Source: an uncultured bacterium (lineage in GTDB: Bacteria > Bacillota > Clostridia > Lachnospirales > Lachnospiraceae). From it: a stretch of 51,761 nucleotides of DNA. The DNA lies in assembly GCA_947574055.1 (NCBI GenBank), contig CANPIC010000018.1, positions 1-51,761 of the forward strand, given 5' to 3'. Of this stretch, positions 16,941-27,081 are shown one piece after another. Position 1 is the first letter of the stretch. Each line of letters starts with the position of its first letter. Below the pieces are notes generated by a model. The model made no database searches, was not told the origin of the DNA, and was given only the letters and a program-made list of their open reading frames with translations. The translations under genes and the position numbers were made by a program.

Positions 16941-19034
16941 ATGGAAAAAAGAATACGGATGTGGCTGAAAGCATGTCTGATCCTGGCGGGTCTGCTGTTT
17001 TTCTGCTTTCTGGCGGGGAGACAGGGCCGGGGAACCGATTATGAGAAGGAAGCCCGGATCAGACAGTACGAAGAGGATGAAAGCGTGGAAAAGGTCGAAA
17101 CCACAGTGCTGGCATACGGGGAGATGATACGAAAAGCAGATGAGCCGCCAAAGGTATTGCCCGGAGCGGGAGCAGAAGATTTTGACGGTGTGGTGTTGAC
17201 GACTTTGGGGACATTTACATATCAGACAGAGGAAATAGAAGCATGTCTGTACCGGCAGATAACGGCCTATGTCCGCGGCAGCGACATATTGGAAGTGGTG
17301 GAGCATGAGAGGCAGAAAGAAACTGTGCTGGCCAATGTCTGGGTCAGTGGGGTGGAAGAGGAACGTATTTTATGTTTTCTCTCCGGAAGCCTCTTTTATC
17401 TGCCATATCAGACGGGGAGTGATAACAGGGAACAGGTAGCGGATATCACACTCTCTGAGGGCAGGGTAGAGGATTGCCGGTTTAAAAAAGAGAAGGTCAG
17501 TGGTAAACTGATCGGGGTGACACAGGAGGCTGTCTGCCTGCCGGACCAGGAACTGCCCCTTGCAAAAGAGGTGCGGGTATATCGGCTTTATGGAGAATTT
17601 GCGGAACTTTCGCTGCAGGAATTGCCGGTGGGATATGAAAATACGGATTTTGTGACAGAGGACGGAAAGGTATGTGCCTGTCTGATTACCTCGGAAGAAA
17701 ATATGGAGACGATCCGTGTTCTTTTGCAGTGCGGTAATTACAACGGGCGTTATCACGAAGAGGTGTCACTGACCGCAGACTGCGGCTATACTCTGCAATA
17801 TGGCGGGGGACAGGAAACATACAGCGCCGGGGAAGCTGTACATATTACGACGGACAGTGCCTGTTTCAAAGAAAGTGATCGCATTTTTCTCACGCCGGAA
17901 GCCAATACGGGCAGGATGGAGATCACATCCATACAAAGAGGCAGGGAGAGAACGGATTACAGAGGCAGCCTTGAAATCATAAAAACACAGGAGGGGCTGG
18001 CAGTTATCAACGAGCTGCTGCTGGAGGAATATCTGTATGGTGTGGTTCCCAGTGAGATGCCGGCTTCCTATCCGGAAGAGAGCCTGAAAGCCCAGGCAGT
18101 ATGTGCCAGAACCTATGCGTATGGCAATATGCGAAATGCCGGTTTTCCCAAACTGGGTGCGCATGTCGATGACAGTACCTCTTATCAGGTTTACGGAAAT
18201 ACGGAGGAGAGAGCCGAGACAACTGCCGCCGTTGAGGCGACAAGGGGACAGCTTTTATATTATGGAGACGAACTTGTTTCCGCATACTATTATTCCACTT
18301 CCTGCGGATATGGCACCGATACGGGTGCGTGGCTGGGATTGGATGCGCCTGATACGCCATATCTGCAGGCCAGGGAGATTGCCGCGGCGGTAGAGACAAG
18401 AAAAGAAGAGAGAGAGGAAGAAAACGGGCCGCAGTCATTGATGGACGAAGATGCATTTGCGCAGTTTATTCAGGGTGAGCAGTCACAGGCTTATGAAAAG
18501 GAAGAAGCCTGGTATCGCTGGCGATACGTGGTAGAGCAGGTGGACGTGGCGGAGATGGAGCGCCGTCTGGCACAGCGCTATGATGTCCAGCCGGGTTTTA
18601 TTCTGACAAAGACGGAGGAAGATACTTATGAGAGCAGACCGGTGGGCGTGATCGGCAGCCTGCGCGATTTGCGGATCGTGGCGAGAAACCCGGGCGGCAA
18701 TGCGGCGCAGCTTCTGATCGAAGGCAGCCGGGGTACCTATCTGGTGGAGACGGAATACAATATCCGCTATCTGCTAAATAACGGCAATGCCCCGGTCATA
18801 AGAAAGGACGGAAGTGAAACAGCAGCGCCCACACTGCTTCCCAGTGCATTTCTGATGGTGACAACTGGAAAAAAAGAAGAGGATGTGATAGGATATACCA
18901 TAATTGGCGGTGGCTATGGACATGGCATCGGTATGAGCCAGAATGGTGCAAAGCATATGGCGACAGCCGGACTGACACAAGAAGAGATTCTGTCATTCTT
19001 TTACGAGGGAAGCCGGATCGAAACGATTTATTGA
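16941..19034 (+). CDS. large SpoIID/LytB-domain protein
   Basis: 697 residues with an N-terminal membrane helix (~9-27). Residues ~30-330 are an extracytoplasmic region I do not recognise, followed by a SpoIID domain (~340-695). SpoIID is a lytic transglycosylase acting on denuded glycan during engulfment; the key Glu is in VVPSEMPASYPEESLKAQAV, and the late motif GGGYGHGIGMSQNGA is intact. A Glu-rich insertion (~490-520) splits the domain. True SpoIID proteins are ~340 residues, so this is an enlarged relative. GGGAGG before the ATG at 16941 decides the start over a TTG at 16881. The YihY gene follows 15 bases later. Confidence 0.88.
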   Translation: MEKRIRMWLKACLILAGLLFFCFLAGRQGRGTDYEKEARIRQYEEDESVEKVETTVLAYGEMIRKADEPPKVLPGAGAEDFDGVVLTTLGTFTYQTEEIEACLYRQITAYVRGSDILEVVEHERQKETVLANVWVSGVEEERILCFLSGSLFYLPYQTGSDNREQVADITLSEGRVEDCRFKKEKVSGKLIGVTQEAVCLPDQELPLAKEVRVYRLYGEFAELSLQELPVGYENTDFVTEDGKVCACLITSEENMETIRVLLQCGNYNGRYHEEVSLTADCGYTLQYGGGQETYSAGEAVHITTDSACFKESDRIFLTPEANTGRMEITSIQRGRERTDYRGSLEIIKTQEGLAVINELLLEEYLYGVVPSEMPASYPEESLKAQAVCARTYAYGNMRNAGFPKLGAHVDDSTSYQVYGNTEERAETTAAVEATRGQLLYYGDELVSAYYYSTSCGYGTDTGAWLGLDAPDTPYLQAREIAAAVETRKEEREEENGPQSLMDEDAFAQFIQGEQSQAYEKEEAWYRWRYVVEQVDVAEMERRLAQRYDVQPGFILTKTEEDTYESRPVGVIGSLRDLRIVARNPGGNAAQLLIEGSRGTYLVETEYNIRYLLNNGNAPVIRKDGSETAAPTLLPSAFLMVTTGKKEEDVIGYTIIGGGYGHGIGMSQNGAKHMATAGLTQEEILSFFYEGSRIETIY

Positions 19035-19049
19035 CGGCAGGGAGGGTAT

Positions 19050-19922
19050 ATGATCCTGAAGATATATCATATCACGCGTGATTTTGCAAAGCATATTTCC
19101 AGAGAGAATGTAAGTGCCCACGCGGCAAGTACGGCGTTCTTTTTATTCCTCTCTCTGATTCCTCTGTTGATGCTGGTCTGTGCCATTTTACCATATACGC
19201 CTGTGACAGAGGCGATGCTGATGGAGATCGCGGTGAATTTCACACCCGATTCTGCCAATGGGCTGATGATCTATCTGATCGGAGAGGTTTATGACAGGTC
19301 TGCCGGTGTGCTCTCTGCAGCGGCCGTGATTACGGTATGGACTGCGGCCAAGGGAATGATGGCGCTGATGAGAGGACTCAATGCCGTCAACGGCGTGACG
19401 GAGCAGCGCGGCTATATCCTGCTGCGGATAGAAGCCTGTCTGTATACGATACTGATGCTTGCCGTTATGATACTGACACTGGTGATTCTTGTGTTTGGCA
19501 ATACCCTGGCGCGTCTTTTACTGCGTCAGGTTCCGGGTCTGTCATTTTTGATCGGACTGATTATGCGCATCCGTTTTCTTCCGGTCTGGCTGTTTCTGGC
19601 GACGGCTTTTGCCATTATTTACACATATGTGCCGCGGATCAGGACCAGATTTCGTTATCAGCTTCCGGGCGCCCTGTTTGCCGCAGTGGCATGGAGTGTG
19701 TTTTCCTGGGGCTTTTCTGTCTATGTGGACCGCTTCAACGGACTGAGCATGTATGGGAATCTGACGACCGTGATTATTGTTATGCTCTGGTTTTATTTTT
19801 GTATCTATCTGTTTTTGGTAGGAGCAAATATCAATCGTTATTTTAGCCCGGCCATCCGGTTTTTATGCAAAAGAAGGAAGGAGCGGAAAGCGGCGAAAAA
19901 GGCGTCCGGGGCAATTTTGTAG
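19050..19922 (+). CDS. YihY/BrkB-family membrane protein
   Basis: 290-residue integral membrane protein with about six helices and the family pattern: AASTAFFLFLSLIPLLML near the N-terminus, WTAAKGMMALMRGLN in the middle, and the late YGNLTTVIIVMLWFYFCIYL segment. The C-terminus is strongly basic (RRKERKAAKK). The family was once called ribonuclease BN by error and now has no established function, with transport suggested. GGGAGGG lies before the ATG, 15 bases after the SpoIID-like gene, so the two are probably co-transcribed. Confidence 0.9.
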   Translation: MILKIYHITRDFAKHISRENVSAHAASTAFFLFLSLIPLLMLVCAILPYTPVTEAMLMEIAVNFTPDSANGLMIYLIGEVYDRSAGVLSAAAVITVWTAAKGMMALMRGLNAVNGVTEQRGYILLRIEACLYTILMLAVMILTLVILVFGNTLARLLLRQVPGLSFLIGLIMRIRFLPVWLFLATAFAIIYTYVPRIRTRFRYQLPGALFAAVAWSVFSWGFSVYVDRFNGLSMYGNLTTVIIVMLWFYFCIYLFLVGANINRYFSPAIRFLCKRRKERKAAKKASGAIL

Positions 19923-20038
19923 AAAAAGAAGCAGAAAATGCGGTTTCATGCTAAAAAATACTTTTCTATCTCATATTTATATGTTATGCTATCATTGCTG
20001 TAAAATCTTTTAGAATCACAACCTGCAGCATATTCCGA

Positions 20039-23008
20039 ATGACTGCGGGAATAAAGCGGAGGATAGATAGAAAGGTTATGCAAAAGGAAAAAGGCGTCGT
20101 ACGATTTAAAACGATCTTTTTGTTTCTTGGAGCGGCAGCAGTGTTCATCGGGATCATCTGTTATGATCTGGGCAGTATACGCAAGTCTTTGTGGGAGCAG
20201 ACAGTCCTGGGTGTCAGGGAGGTGATCTCACAGGGGAGCCACGCATTTAGTATTTATGTGGAAAAGGATATGCAGATATTATCCCGAATCGTGGAACATG
20301 TCTCAGAGGAAAGCCCCGATGATGTAGAAACCATTATGGGAATGATTGAGTCTTTTGGAGACTCAGGTGTGGGCTTTGCTGTGATTGATCTGGAGCAGGG
20401 GGTTTTGTATGCTGCGGAAGCAGAAGGAGCCGTTTCACTGAGCCAGGAAGAAGTGGCCCGGTATGAAAACTATGGGGAAATGGGATTCAGGGAACCTTAC
20501 ACAGATATTTGCACCGGACAGGAAATGATAGGCGGTTACCAGCGGTTTGTCTTTGCAGACGGTACAGAAGGGATTGCGGAAGTGCGCCGCCTGGTGAGTG
20601 GTGTTGCGGAAGAATTTATTCTTTCGTTTTATGATGGTGCCGGTGTTTCCTATATTGTGAACAGCCGGGGTGATGTACTGGTATGTGCATCATGCAGGGA
20701 AGCAGACCGCAAGGTTCTTAATATTACGGATATGATCAGTCTTTCGGACAGCAGTCAGGCAGATCTGTTCAGGGAGAGTCTCGCGCAGGGAAAAGATGGG
20801 GTAATGCGTCTTAGCCTGAACGGGGAGAAACATATATTGGCCTTTACGCCCGTGCAGTGGACCGAGGGATGGTATGTGGTCGCGGCAGTACCGGATGCTG
20901 TCATTACAGCCCATACCAGTAAGGTACTGAAAAGTTCCGAGACAGTTGCCATTATATTGACAGGTATCTTACTGGTGGCGATTTTATTTATCTATACGGA
21001 GCGGCAGTCGCGCAAGAAGATCCTGGAGAAAGAGAGCGATGTGCAGTACCGGGAAGAACTGTTTGATATACTGGTGAACAATACCAACGAAGTATTTCTT
21101 GTATTTTCCACCAAGGATTATGCAGTGGAGTATGTGAGCAATAATATCGAACGGGTTCTGGGGATTACGCAGGAAGAAGTAAAACAGAATATCATGATAT
21201 TGGATGAGCCAGCCATCGGTGACGGGGAAGACGTCAGCAGAACAGCTATCCGAAAGCTGAAAGCGGGCGGCTCTGTTTCGCGTGAAGTGGAACGGGTACA
21301 TAAAAAGAACGGAGAACGCAGATGGTTTATGGAGACCGTTTACCGCACGTCAGTGCATCATCGGGAACGGTTTGTAGCTGTCTTTTCAGACCGGACCAGC
21401 GAGTGGCAGAGTGAGAAAACGCTGGAGGATGCACTGGAGGTTGCGCGGACGGCGAATGCATCCAAGAGTGTCTTTTTGAGCAATATGAGCCATGATATCC
21501 GTACACCGATGAACGCCATCGTAGGATTCTCCACCCTGCTGCAGCGGGATGCTCACAAACCGGATAAGGTGCAGGAATATACACATAAGATCATGGCATC
21601 CAGTCAGCATCTGCTGGGACTGATCAATGATGTGCTGGATATGAGTAAGATAGAGAGCGGAAAGACGACATTGAATCTGTCAGAGATCAGCCTGGCGGAA
21701 ATTGTGGATGAACTGGGGACGATGATGCATCCGCAGGCAAAAGCAAAGAAGCAGGAGTTCAGAATCAATGTTTATGATATCCGCAATGAGGAGATTCTGG
21801 GTGATCAGCTGCGGATCAACCAGATACTGATCAATATTTTATCCAATGCCGTGAAATATACGCCGGAAGGCGGCAGTGTGGAAATGAATGTCCGGCAGTT
21901 GGGGCAGCACAAGAAGCATTATGCCCGTTTCCGCTTTGAGATCAAGGACAATGGGATTGGTATGTCGCCGGAATATCTGCAGACTATCTTTCAGCCATTT
22001 AGCAGGGAGAGCAGCCATAAGACGAAGGGAATCCAGGGAACCGGCCTGGGGATGGCGATTACGAAGAATCTTGTCGATCTGATGGGCGGCAGACTGAAGG
22101 TGAAAAGTGAACTGGATAAGGGAACTACATTCGAACTGGAACTGGAACTGCGTATCAGAGAGCAGGATTCCGAGCCGGATTTCTGGCAGAAACATGGCCT
22201 GAACAGAGTTTTGGTGGCAGATGATGATGAGGCTATCTGCAACGGCGTGGTCAAGGCGATGGAAAGCACCGGTATGGATGTACAATATGCATTGGGCGGA
22301 CTGCCTGCTGTGGAGGCAGCGCAAGAAGCGCAAAAAGAAGGGGCCGGATTTGATCTGGTACTGCTGGACTGGAAGATGCCGGATATCAGCGGAATCGAAA
22401 CCGCGCGTCGCATACGGGAGATTGTTCCTTCCCATGTGCCGATTATGATACTGACGGCCTATGATACCGGGGAGATTGAGGAGGAAGGTACTGCCAGAGG
22501 CGTGAATGGCTTTTTGCAGAAACCGTTTTTCACGAGTAATCTCAGGATCGCGCTGGAAAATATGTGGGGTGAAGAAGGAAACGAACCGGGCGAGGGAGAA
22601 GAGGATAACATTCTCGCAGGCAAGCATGTCCTGGCAGTGGAAGATATTGAACTGAATGCGGAAATCCTGCAGGAGATGCTGAAAATGACAGAGGCCACCT
22701 GCGAATGGGCAGGTAATGGGAAAGAAGCCCTTGAGAAGTTTCAGCAATCAGAGCCCGGGCATTTTGACCTGATCCTGATGGATGTGCAGATGCCGGTTAT
22801 GGATGGGTATGAAGCAACCAGAGCCATACGGAATTGTCCCCACCCGGAAGCAAAGACCGTGCCGATCATTGCCATGACAGCCAATGCCTTTTCGGAGGAT
22901 GTAAAAGATGCACTGGATGCGGGAATGAACCAGCATGTATCCAAGCCTATAGACATGGAACGTCTGAAAGCGGTACTGCAGGAAATTTTCGCCGGACAGG
23001 AGATATAA
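20039..23008 (+). CDS. hybrid sensor histidine kinase with two receiver domains
   Basis: 989 residues in the longest form: TM1 (~24-42), an extracytoplasmic sensor of Cache type (~45-300), TM2 (~302-320), PAS (~345-460), HisKA with His485 (SNMSHDIRTPMNA), HATPase (NILSNAVKYTPEGG, GTGLGMAITKNL), receiver 1 with Asp777 (LLDWKMPD) and receiver 2 with Asp915 (LMDVQMPVMDGYEATR). No DNA-binding output and no separate regulator gene are adjacent, so the phosphate must pass elsewhere. The start is uncertain: the ATG at 20039 has no ribosome site, and an in-frame ATG at 20078 has AAAGG and a distant GGAGG. Confidence 0.93.
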   Translation: MTAGIKRRIDRKVMQKEKGVVRFKTIFLFLGAAAVFIGIICYDLGSIRKSLWEQTVLGVREVISQGSHAFSIYVEKDMQILSRIVEHVSEESPDDVETIMGMIESFGDSGVGFAVIDLEQGVLYAAEAEGAVSLSQEEVARYENYGEMGFREPYTDICTGQEMIGGYQRFVFADGTEGIAEVRRLVSGVAEEFILSFYDGAGVSYIVNSRGDVLVCASCREADRKVLNITDMISLSDSSQADLFRESLAQGKDGVMRLSLNGEKHILAFTPVQWTEGWYVVAAVPDAVITAHTSKVLKSSETVAIILTGILLVAILFIYTERQSRKKILEKESDVQYREELFDILVNNTNEVFLVFSTKDYAVEYVSNNIERVLGITQEEVKQNIMILDEPAIGDGEDVSRTAIRKLKAGGSVSREVERVHKKNGERRWFMETVYRTSVHHRERFVAVFSDRTSEWQSEKTLEDALEVARTANASKSVFLSNMSHDIRTPMNAIVGFSTLLQRDAHKPDKVQEYTHKIMASSQHLLGLINDVLDMSKIESGKTTLNLSEISLAEIVDELGTMMHPQAKAKKQEFRINVYDIRNEEILGDQLRINQILINILSNAVKYTPEGGSVEMNVRQLGQHKKHYARFRFEIKDNGIGMSPEYLQTIFQPFSRESSHKTKGIQGTGLGMAITKNLVDLMGGRLKVKSELDKGTTFELELELRIREQDSEPDFWQKHGLNRVLVADDDEAICNGVVKAMESTGMDVQYALGGLPAVEAAQEAQKEGAGFDLVLLDWKMPDISGIETARRIREIVPSHVPIMILTAYDTGEIEEEGTARGVNGFLQKPFFTSNLRIALENMWGEEGNEPGEGEEDNILAGKHVLAVEDIELNAEILQEMLKMTEATCEWAGNGKEALEKFQQSEPGHFDLILMDVQMPVMDGYEATRAIRNCPHPEAKTVPIIAMTANAFSEDVKDALDAGMNQHVSKPIDMERLKAVLQEIFAGQEI

Positions 23009-23037
23009 ACGCTTACAGATATATAAGTGACAGATCC

Positions 23038-23066
23038 GGGAACCATGCCTGCGGGGCATGGTTCCC
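23038..23066. repeat. 12-bp perfect hairpin after the histidine kinase gene
   Basis: GGGAACCATGCC (23038-23049), loop TGCGG, GGCATGGTTCCC (23055-23066). It is very stable but followed by TGTGTATATG rather than a T-run. It may protect the 3' end of the kinase message or act as a weak terminator. Confidence 0.5.
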
Positions 23067-23131
23067 TGTGTATATGGGGGAGTCTGGGTGCAGGGAAAAG
23101 CAGCAGCATCCTTGCAGCTAAGAAAAAGTAT

Positions 23132-23160
23132 TTGACAATCCACAGCAAAAACGTTAGAAT
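23132..23160 (+). promoter_or_regulatory. pheST promoter
   Basis: TTGACA (23132-23137), 17-base spacer, TAGAAT (23155-23160). It is a near-consensus promoter placed directly before the T-box leader. Confidence 0.75.
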
Positions 23161-23166
23161 AGAGGA

Positions 23167-23432
23167 AATTTGACAGCAAAAGGCATAGATGGTGTCAGTA
23201 GAAACATATCTTCCTTCAGAGAGAAGAGGTCGGCGGCTGGGAGCTTCTTCAGGTTCAGATATGATTTGAATTTCCCACCGGAGCCGTCTGGCTGAACAAC
23301 AGGTAAAATGGTTTCAGTAGGCCGGAACGCAGGCGTGCGTTACAGCGTTTTAAGTGTCTGCCGGTGAGGCAGGAACATGGGTGGTACCGCGGAATTTCCG
23401 TCCCTTGCATAGCATTATGCAGGGGATTTTTT
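23167..23432 (+). promoter_or_regulatory. T-box leader (tRNA-Phe-sensing) of pheST
   Basis: The leader has the T-box core GGGTGGTACCGCGG (23379-23392). The TGGT bulge would pair with the ACCA end of uncharged tRNA. Upstream is a long stem I region with AGAGAGAAGAGG and GCTGGGAG, and a specifier region where TTC (23272-23274, GAATTTCCC) reads Phe. A terminator stem CCCTTGCATA/TATGCAGGGG (23402-23411 with 23416-23425) with six T closes it. Uncharged tRNA-Phe would favour the antiterminator and let transcription into pheS. The specifier is inferred from the downstream genes and the sequence, not from a full fold. Confidence 0.93.
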
Positions 23433-23522
23433 ATCGTATGGGAAGAGAGAGGGAGAGATTTCGCGGCCGATCAAAATACAAAGCCAGACCCATGCGGCAC
23501 AAATTAGTATAAGGAGAAGAGC

Positions 23523-24542
23523 ATGAAAGAAAAACTGGAACAAATCAGAGAAGAAGCGCTTCGACAGATCAGGGAAGCGGGTGCACTGGAGGGGCTCAAT
23601 GAGGTCCGCGTAGGCTTTCTTGGCAAGAAGGGAAAGCTGACAGCAGTGCTGAAAAGTATGAAAGAAGTAGCACCCGAGGACCGTCCCCGTGTCGGACAGC
23701 TTGTAAATGAGGCAAGAGAACAGATCGAGAAGGCCCTGGAAGATGCCAGGACGAAGATGGAGCAAAAGCTGCGGGAAGCACGGCTGAAAGCGGAAGTGAT
23801 CGACGTGACCCTTCCCGGAAAGAAAAACAGAAGGGGACATCGGCATCCCAATACCATCGCCATGGAAGAAGTGGAACGGATTTTTATCGGTATGGGCTAT
23901 GAGGTAGTAGAAGGGCCTGAGGTGGAGAAGGATTATTATAATTTCGAAGCCATGAATATACCTGCGGATCACCCGGCCAGAGACGAACAGGATACTTTTT
24001 ATGTCAATGGTGATATCCTGCTGCGCACCCAGACATCTCCGGTGCAGGCCAGAGTGATGGAGAAGGGCAGGCTGCCGATCCGAATGATCGCACCCGGACG
24101 TGTATTTCGTTCGGATGAGGTGGACGCCACACATTCGCCGTCCTTCCATCAGATTGAAGGACTGGTGGTAGATAAAAATATCACCTTTGCTGATTTGAAG
24201 GGGACACTGGCAGAGTTTGCGAAAGAACTGTTCGGCGAAGATACCAGGGTCAAATTCAGACCCCATCATTTCCCTTTCACGGAACCCAGTGCGGAAGTGG
24301 ATGTAAGCTGTTTCAAATGTAAAGGGGCAGGCTGCCGCTTCTGTAAAGGCAGCGGATGGATCGAGATACTGGGCTGCGGTATGGTGCATCCCCATGTCTT
24401 TGAGATGTGCGGTATCGACCCGAAAGAGTATACAGGATTTGCGTTTGGCATCGGCCTGGAGCGGATCTCTTTACTGAAATATGAGATAGATGACATGCGC
24501 CTGCTCTATGAAAACGATATCCGGTTCCTGAATCAGTTCTAG
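23523..24542 (+). CDS. pheS: phenylalanyl-tRNA synthetase alpha subunit
   Basis: Catalytic subunit of the alpha2-beta2 PheRS; charges tRNA-Phe in the cytoplasm. 339 residues, the usual length: an N-terminal coiled coil (~1-85), then the class II core with motif 1 around [20 protein letters not shown], motif 2 ([20 protein letters not shown]) and motif 3 ([15 protein letters not shown]). A four-Cys cluster (C263, C266, C271, C274) fits a zinc knuckle common in Firmicute PheS. AAGGAGA precedes the ATG. It is controlled by the T-box leader and followed by pheT after 70 bases. Confidence 0.97.
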   Translation: MKEKLEQIREEALRQIREAGALEGLNEVRVGFLGKKGKLTAVLKSMKEVAPEDRPRVGQLVNEAREQIEKALEDARTKMEQKLREARLKAEVIDVTLPGKKNRRGHRHPNTIAMEEVERIFIGMGYEVVEGPEVEKDYYNFEAMNIPADHPARDEQDTFYVNGDILLRTQTSPVQARVMEKGRLPIRMIAPGRVFRSDEVDATHSPSFHQIEGLVVDKNITFADLKGTLAEFAKELFGEDTRVKFRPHHFPFTEPSAEVDVSCFKCKGAGCRFCKGSGWIEILGCGMVHPHVFEMCGIDPKEYTGFAFGIGLERISLLKYEIDDMRLLYENDIRFLNQF

Positions 24543-24612
24543 AGAAGCGGAATGAGCGGAGCGAAATCAAAAACAGCACAAGAGGTGCGGAACCAGAAAT
24601 AGGAGAATAAAT

Positions 24613-27036
24613 ATGAATACAACATTATCATGGATTCGGGCGTATGTACCGGAACTTTCCTGTACGGATCAGGAATACTGTGATGCTATGACACTTTCCG
24701 GTACAAAGGTGGAGGGTTATGAACGAACCGATAAAAATCTGCAGGATATTGTGATCGGACAGATTCTGAAGATAGAAAAGCATCCGGATGCGGATAAACT
24801 GATCGTCTGTCAGGTGGATACAGGCCGGGAGACGATCCAGATTGTCACAGGTGCGCCTAATGTAAAAGAAGGAGACAAGGTGCCGGTGGTACTGGACGGC
24901 GGTAAAGTGGCGGGCAGTGCCCATGCAGACGGCCCGCTGCCGGAAGACGGGATTGTGATTAGGGCGGGCAAGCTGCGCGGTGTGTCTTCAGCCGGTATGA
25001 TGTGCTCGATTGAAGAACTTGGTTCCAGCCGTGAGATGTATCCTGAGGCGCCGGAAAACGGCATTTATATTTTCCCGGAGGAGGCGCCGGTAGGGGCAGA
25101 TGCCATAGAAGCGCTGGGGCTGAGAGATACGGTATTTGAATATGAGATTACTTCCAACCGGGTGGACTGCTACAGTGTGCTGGGTATCGCCAGAGAAGCA
25201 GCGGCCACGTTCAGGAAGCCATTCTGCCCGCCGGCAGTGGAGATCCGGGATGAGCAGGGATCGGTATCCGATTATATCAGCGTGGAAGTACAGGATAAGG
25301 AATTGTGCACCCGTTATATCGGACGGGTGTGTACGGATATAAAGATTGCGCCATCGCCCAAATGGATGCAGAGGCGGCTGGCTGCCAACGGTATTCGTCC
25401 GATCAATAATCTGGTTGATATAACAAACTATGTCATGGAAGAATACGGACAGCCTATGCATGCCTATGATCTGGATACGATAGCAGGCCGCCAAATCATT
25501 GTCCGCAGGGCAAAGGATGGCGATGTATTTACCACGCTGGACGGACAGGAGCGCACGCTGGACAGCGATGTGCTGATGATTTGTGATGCCGAAAAAGAGA
25601 TCGGCATAGCAGGTATCATGGGCGGTGAGAATTCGATGATCACGGATGCGGTAAAGACTGTACTGTTTGAAGCGGCTACTTTCAATGGTGCCAATATCAG
25701 AAAATCCGCCAAGCGGATCGGTCTGCGTACAGAGGCTTCCGGAAAATTCGAAAAAGGCCTGGAGCCGCAAAATGCGGAGGCTGCCATCAATCGTGCCTGC
25801 CATCTGATCGAGGAACTGGGCTGCGGCCGTGTGGTGGGGGGCATGGCACAGGACGGTGCTGCTCCTGTGGCGCTGCGGGAGATTCCCTTCGAACCGGATC
25901 GCATCAACCGCTTCCTGGGAACGGAAATCCCGGCAGAGGAGATGCTGGCCATTTTCAAACGTCTGGAACTTGTATACCAGGAAGAAAAGAACAGTCTGCT
26001 TATTCCTGCTTTCCGCCAGGATTTGGAAGGCTTTGCGGATATTGCGGAAGAAGTGGCCAGATTTTACGGATACGACAGGATTCCCACCACTTTGCCAAGC
26101 GGGGAGGCCACGACCGGCAAATTGCCGTTTAAACTGCGGGTCGAGGAAAAGGCCAGAGATATTGCAGAGCATTGGGGATTCTCTCAGGGAATGTGTTATT
26201 CCTTTGAAAGCCCCAAAGTATTTGACAGACTGCAGATTGCTGCAGACAGTCCGCTGCGTGATACCGTGACGATTTCCAATCCGCTGGGGGAAGATTTTTC
26301 CATTATGCGTACCATTTCTTTGCATGGTATACTGACGTCGCTGGCAGTGAATTATAATAGAAGAAACAAAGATGTGCGCCTGTATGAACTGGGCAATATT
26401 TACCTGCCGCATAGTCTGCCGGTTACGGAATTGCCGGACGAACGGATGCAGTTTACGCTTGGGATGTATGGAGAAGGGGATTTTTATACGCTCAAAGGTG
26501 TGATAGAGGATTATCTGGGTGCAATCGGGATGGACAAACGTGCCGTGTATGATCCCGATGTGCAAAAGCCTTTTCTGCATCCCGGCCGCCAGGCATTGAT
26601 TCAATATGAGGGTGTGGTCGTGGGATATCTGGGTGAACTTCATCCTCAGACGGCAGATGCCTATGATATCGGGACAAGAGTCTATGTGGCTGTGCTGGAT
26701 ATGCCGGAGATTGTGAAGTTTGCCACCTTTGAGAGAAAATATACGGGTATCGCCAGATATCCGGCCGTTACCCGGGATATCAGTATGGTAGTGCCGCGCG
26801 AAGTGCTGGCGGGACAGATTGAAGCCATGATCGTACAGCGGGGCGGAAAACTTCTGGAAAACTGCCACCTCTTTGACTTGTATGAGGGCGAGCAGATCCG
26901 GGAAGGATTTAAGTCGATGGCATATTCTATTACATTCCGTGCCCAGGACAGGACATTGGAAGACAATGATGTCACAGCAGTCATGAAAAAAATATTAAAC
27001 GGCCTGGAGGCCATGGGCATCGAACTGCGCCAGTAA
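24613..27036 (+). CDS. pheT: phenylalanyl-tRNA synthetase beta subunit
   Basis: 807 residues, full length. Order of domains: tRNA-binding EMAP-like (~40-150, IGQILKIEKHPDADKL), B3/4 editing domain (~215-390), B5 (~405-475), the catalytic-like core (~490-690) and the C-terminal ferredoxin-like anticodon-binding domain (~710-806, FERKYTGIARYPAVTRDISM). TAGGAG lies before the ATG. It is the second gene of the T-box-controlled unit; the M18 peptidase follows after 45 bases and may ride on the same transcript. Confidence 0.97.
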   Translation: MNTTLSWIRAYVPELSCTDQEYCDAMTLSGTKVEGYERTDKNLQDIVIGQILKIEKHPDADKLIVCQVDTGRETIQIVTGAPNVKEGDKVPVVLDGGKVAGSAHADGPLPEDGIVIRAGKLRGVSSAGMMCSIEELGSSREMYPEAPENGIYIFPEEAPVGADAIEALGLRDTVFEYEITSNRVDCYSVLGIAREAAATFRKPFCPPAVEIRDEQGSVSDYISVEVQDKELCTRYIGRVCTDIKIAPSPKWMQRRLAANGIRPINNLVDITNYVMEEYGQPMHAYDLDTIAGRQIIVRRAKDGDVFTTLDGQERTLDSDVLMICDAEKEIGIAGIMGGENSMITDAVKTVLFEAATFNGANIRKSAKRIGLRTEASGKFEKGLEPQNAEAAINRACHLIEELGCGRVVGGMAQDGAAPVALREIPFEPDRINRFLGTEIPAEEMLAIFKRLELVYQEEKNSLLIPAFRQDLEGFADIAEEVARFYGYDRIPTTLPSGEATTGKLPFKLRVEEKARDIAEHWGFSQGMCYSFESPKVFDRLQIAADSPLRDTVTISNPLGEDFSIMRTISLHGILTSLAVNYNRRNKDVRLYELGNIYLPHSLPVTELPDERMQFTLGMYGEGDFYTLKGVIEDYLGAIGMDKRAVYDPDVQKPFLHPGRQALIQYEGVVVGYLGELHPQTADAYDIGTRVYVAVLDMPEIVKFATFERKYTGIARYPAVTRDISMVVPREVLAGQIEAMIVQRGGKLLENCHLFDLYEGEQIREGFKSMAYSITFRAQDRTLEDNDVTAVMKKILNGLEAMGIELRQ

Positions 27037-27081
27037 GCAGAGTGGCCGCAGGTGTGTGCAAAACTGAAATAGGAGAACAAA

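Noticed and set aside
23038-23066. Classical intrinsic terminator after the histidine kinase
   Set aside because: The stem is strong but no T-run follows; kept only as an inverted repeat.
24988-26868. Long open frame (626 codons) on the minus strand across pheT
   Set aside because: It lies wholly opposite a full-length, well recognised pheT, has no ribosome site and no family resemblance. Similar long antisense frames oppose GH25/hisB (4209-6606), thrC, the M18 gene and lysC and are by-products of codon bias.
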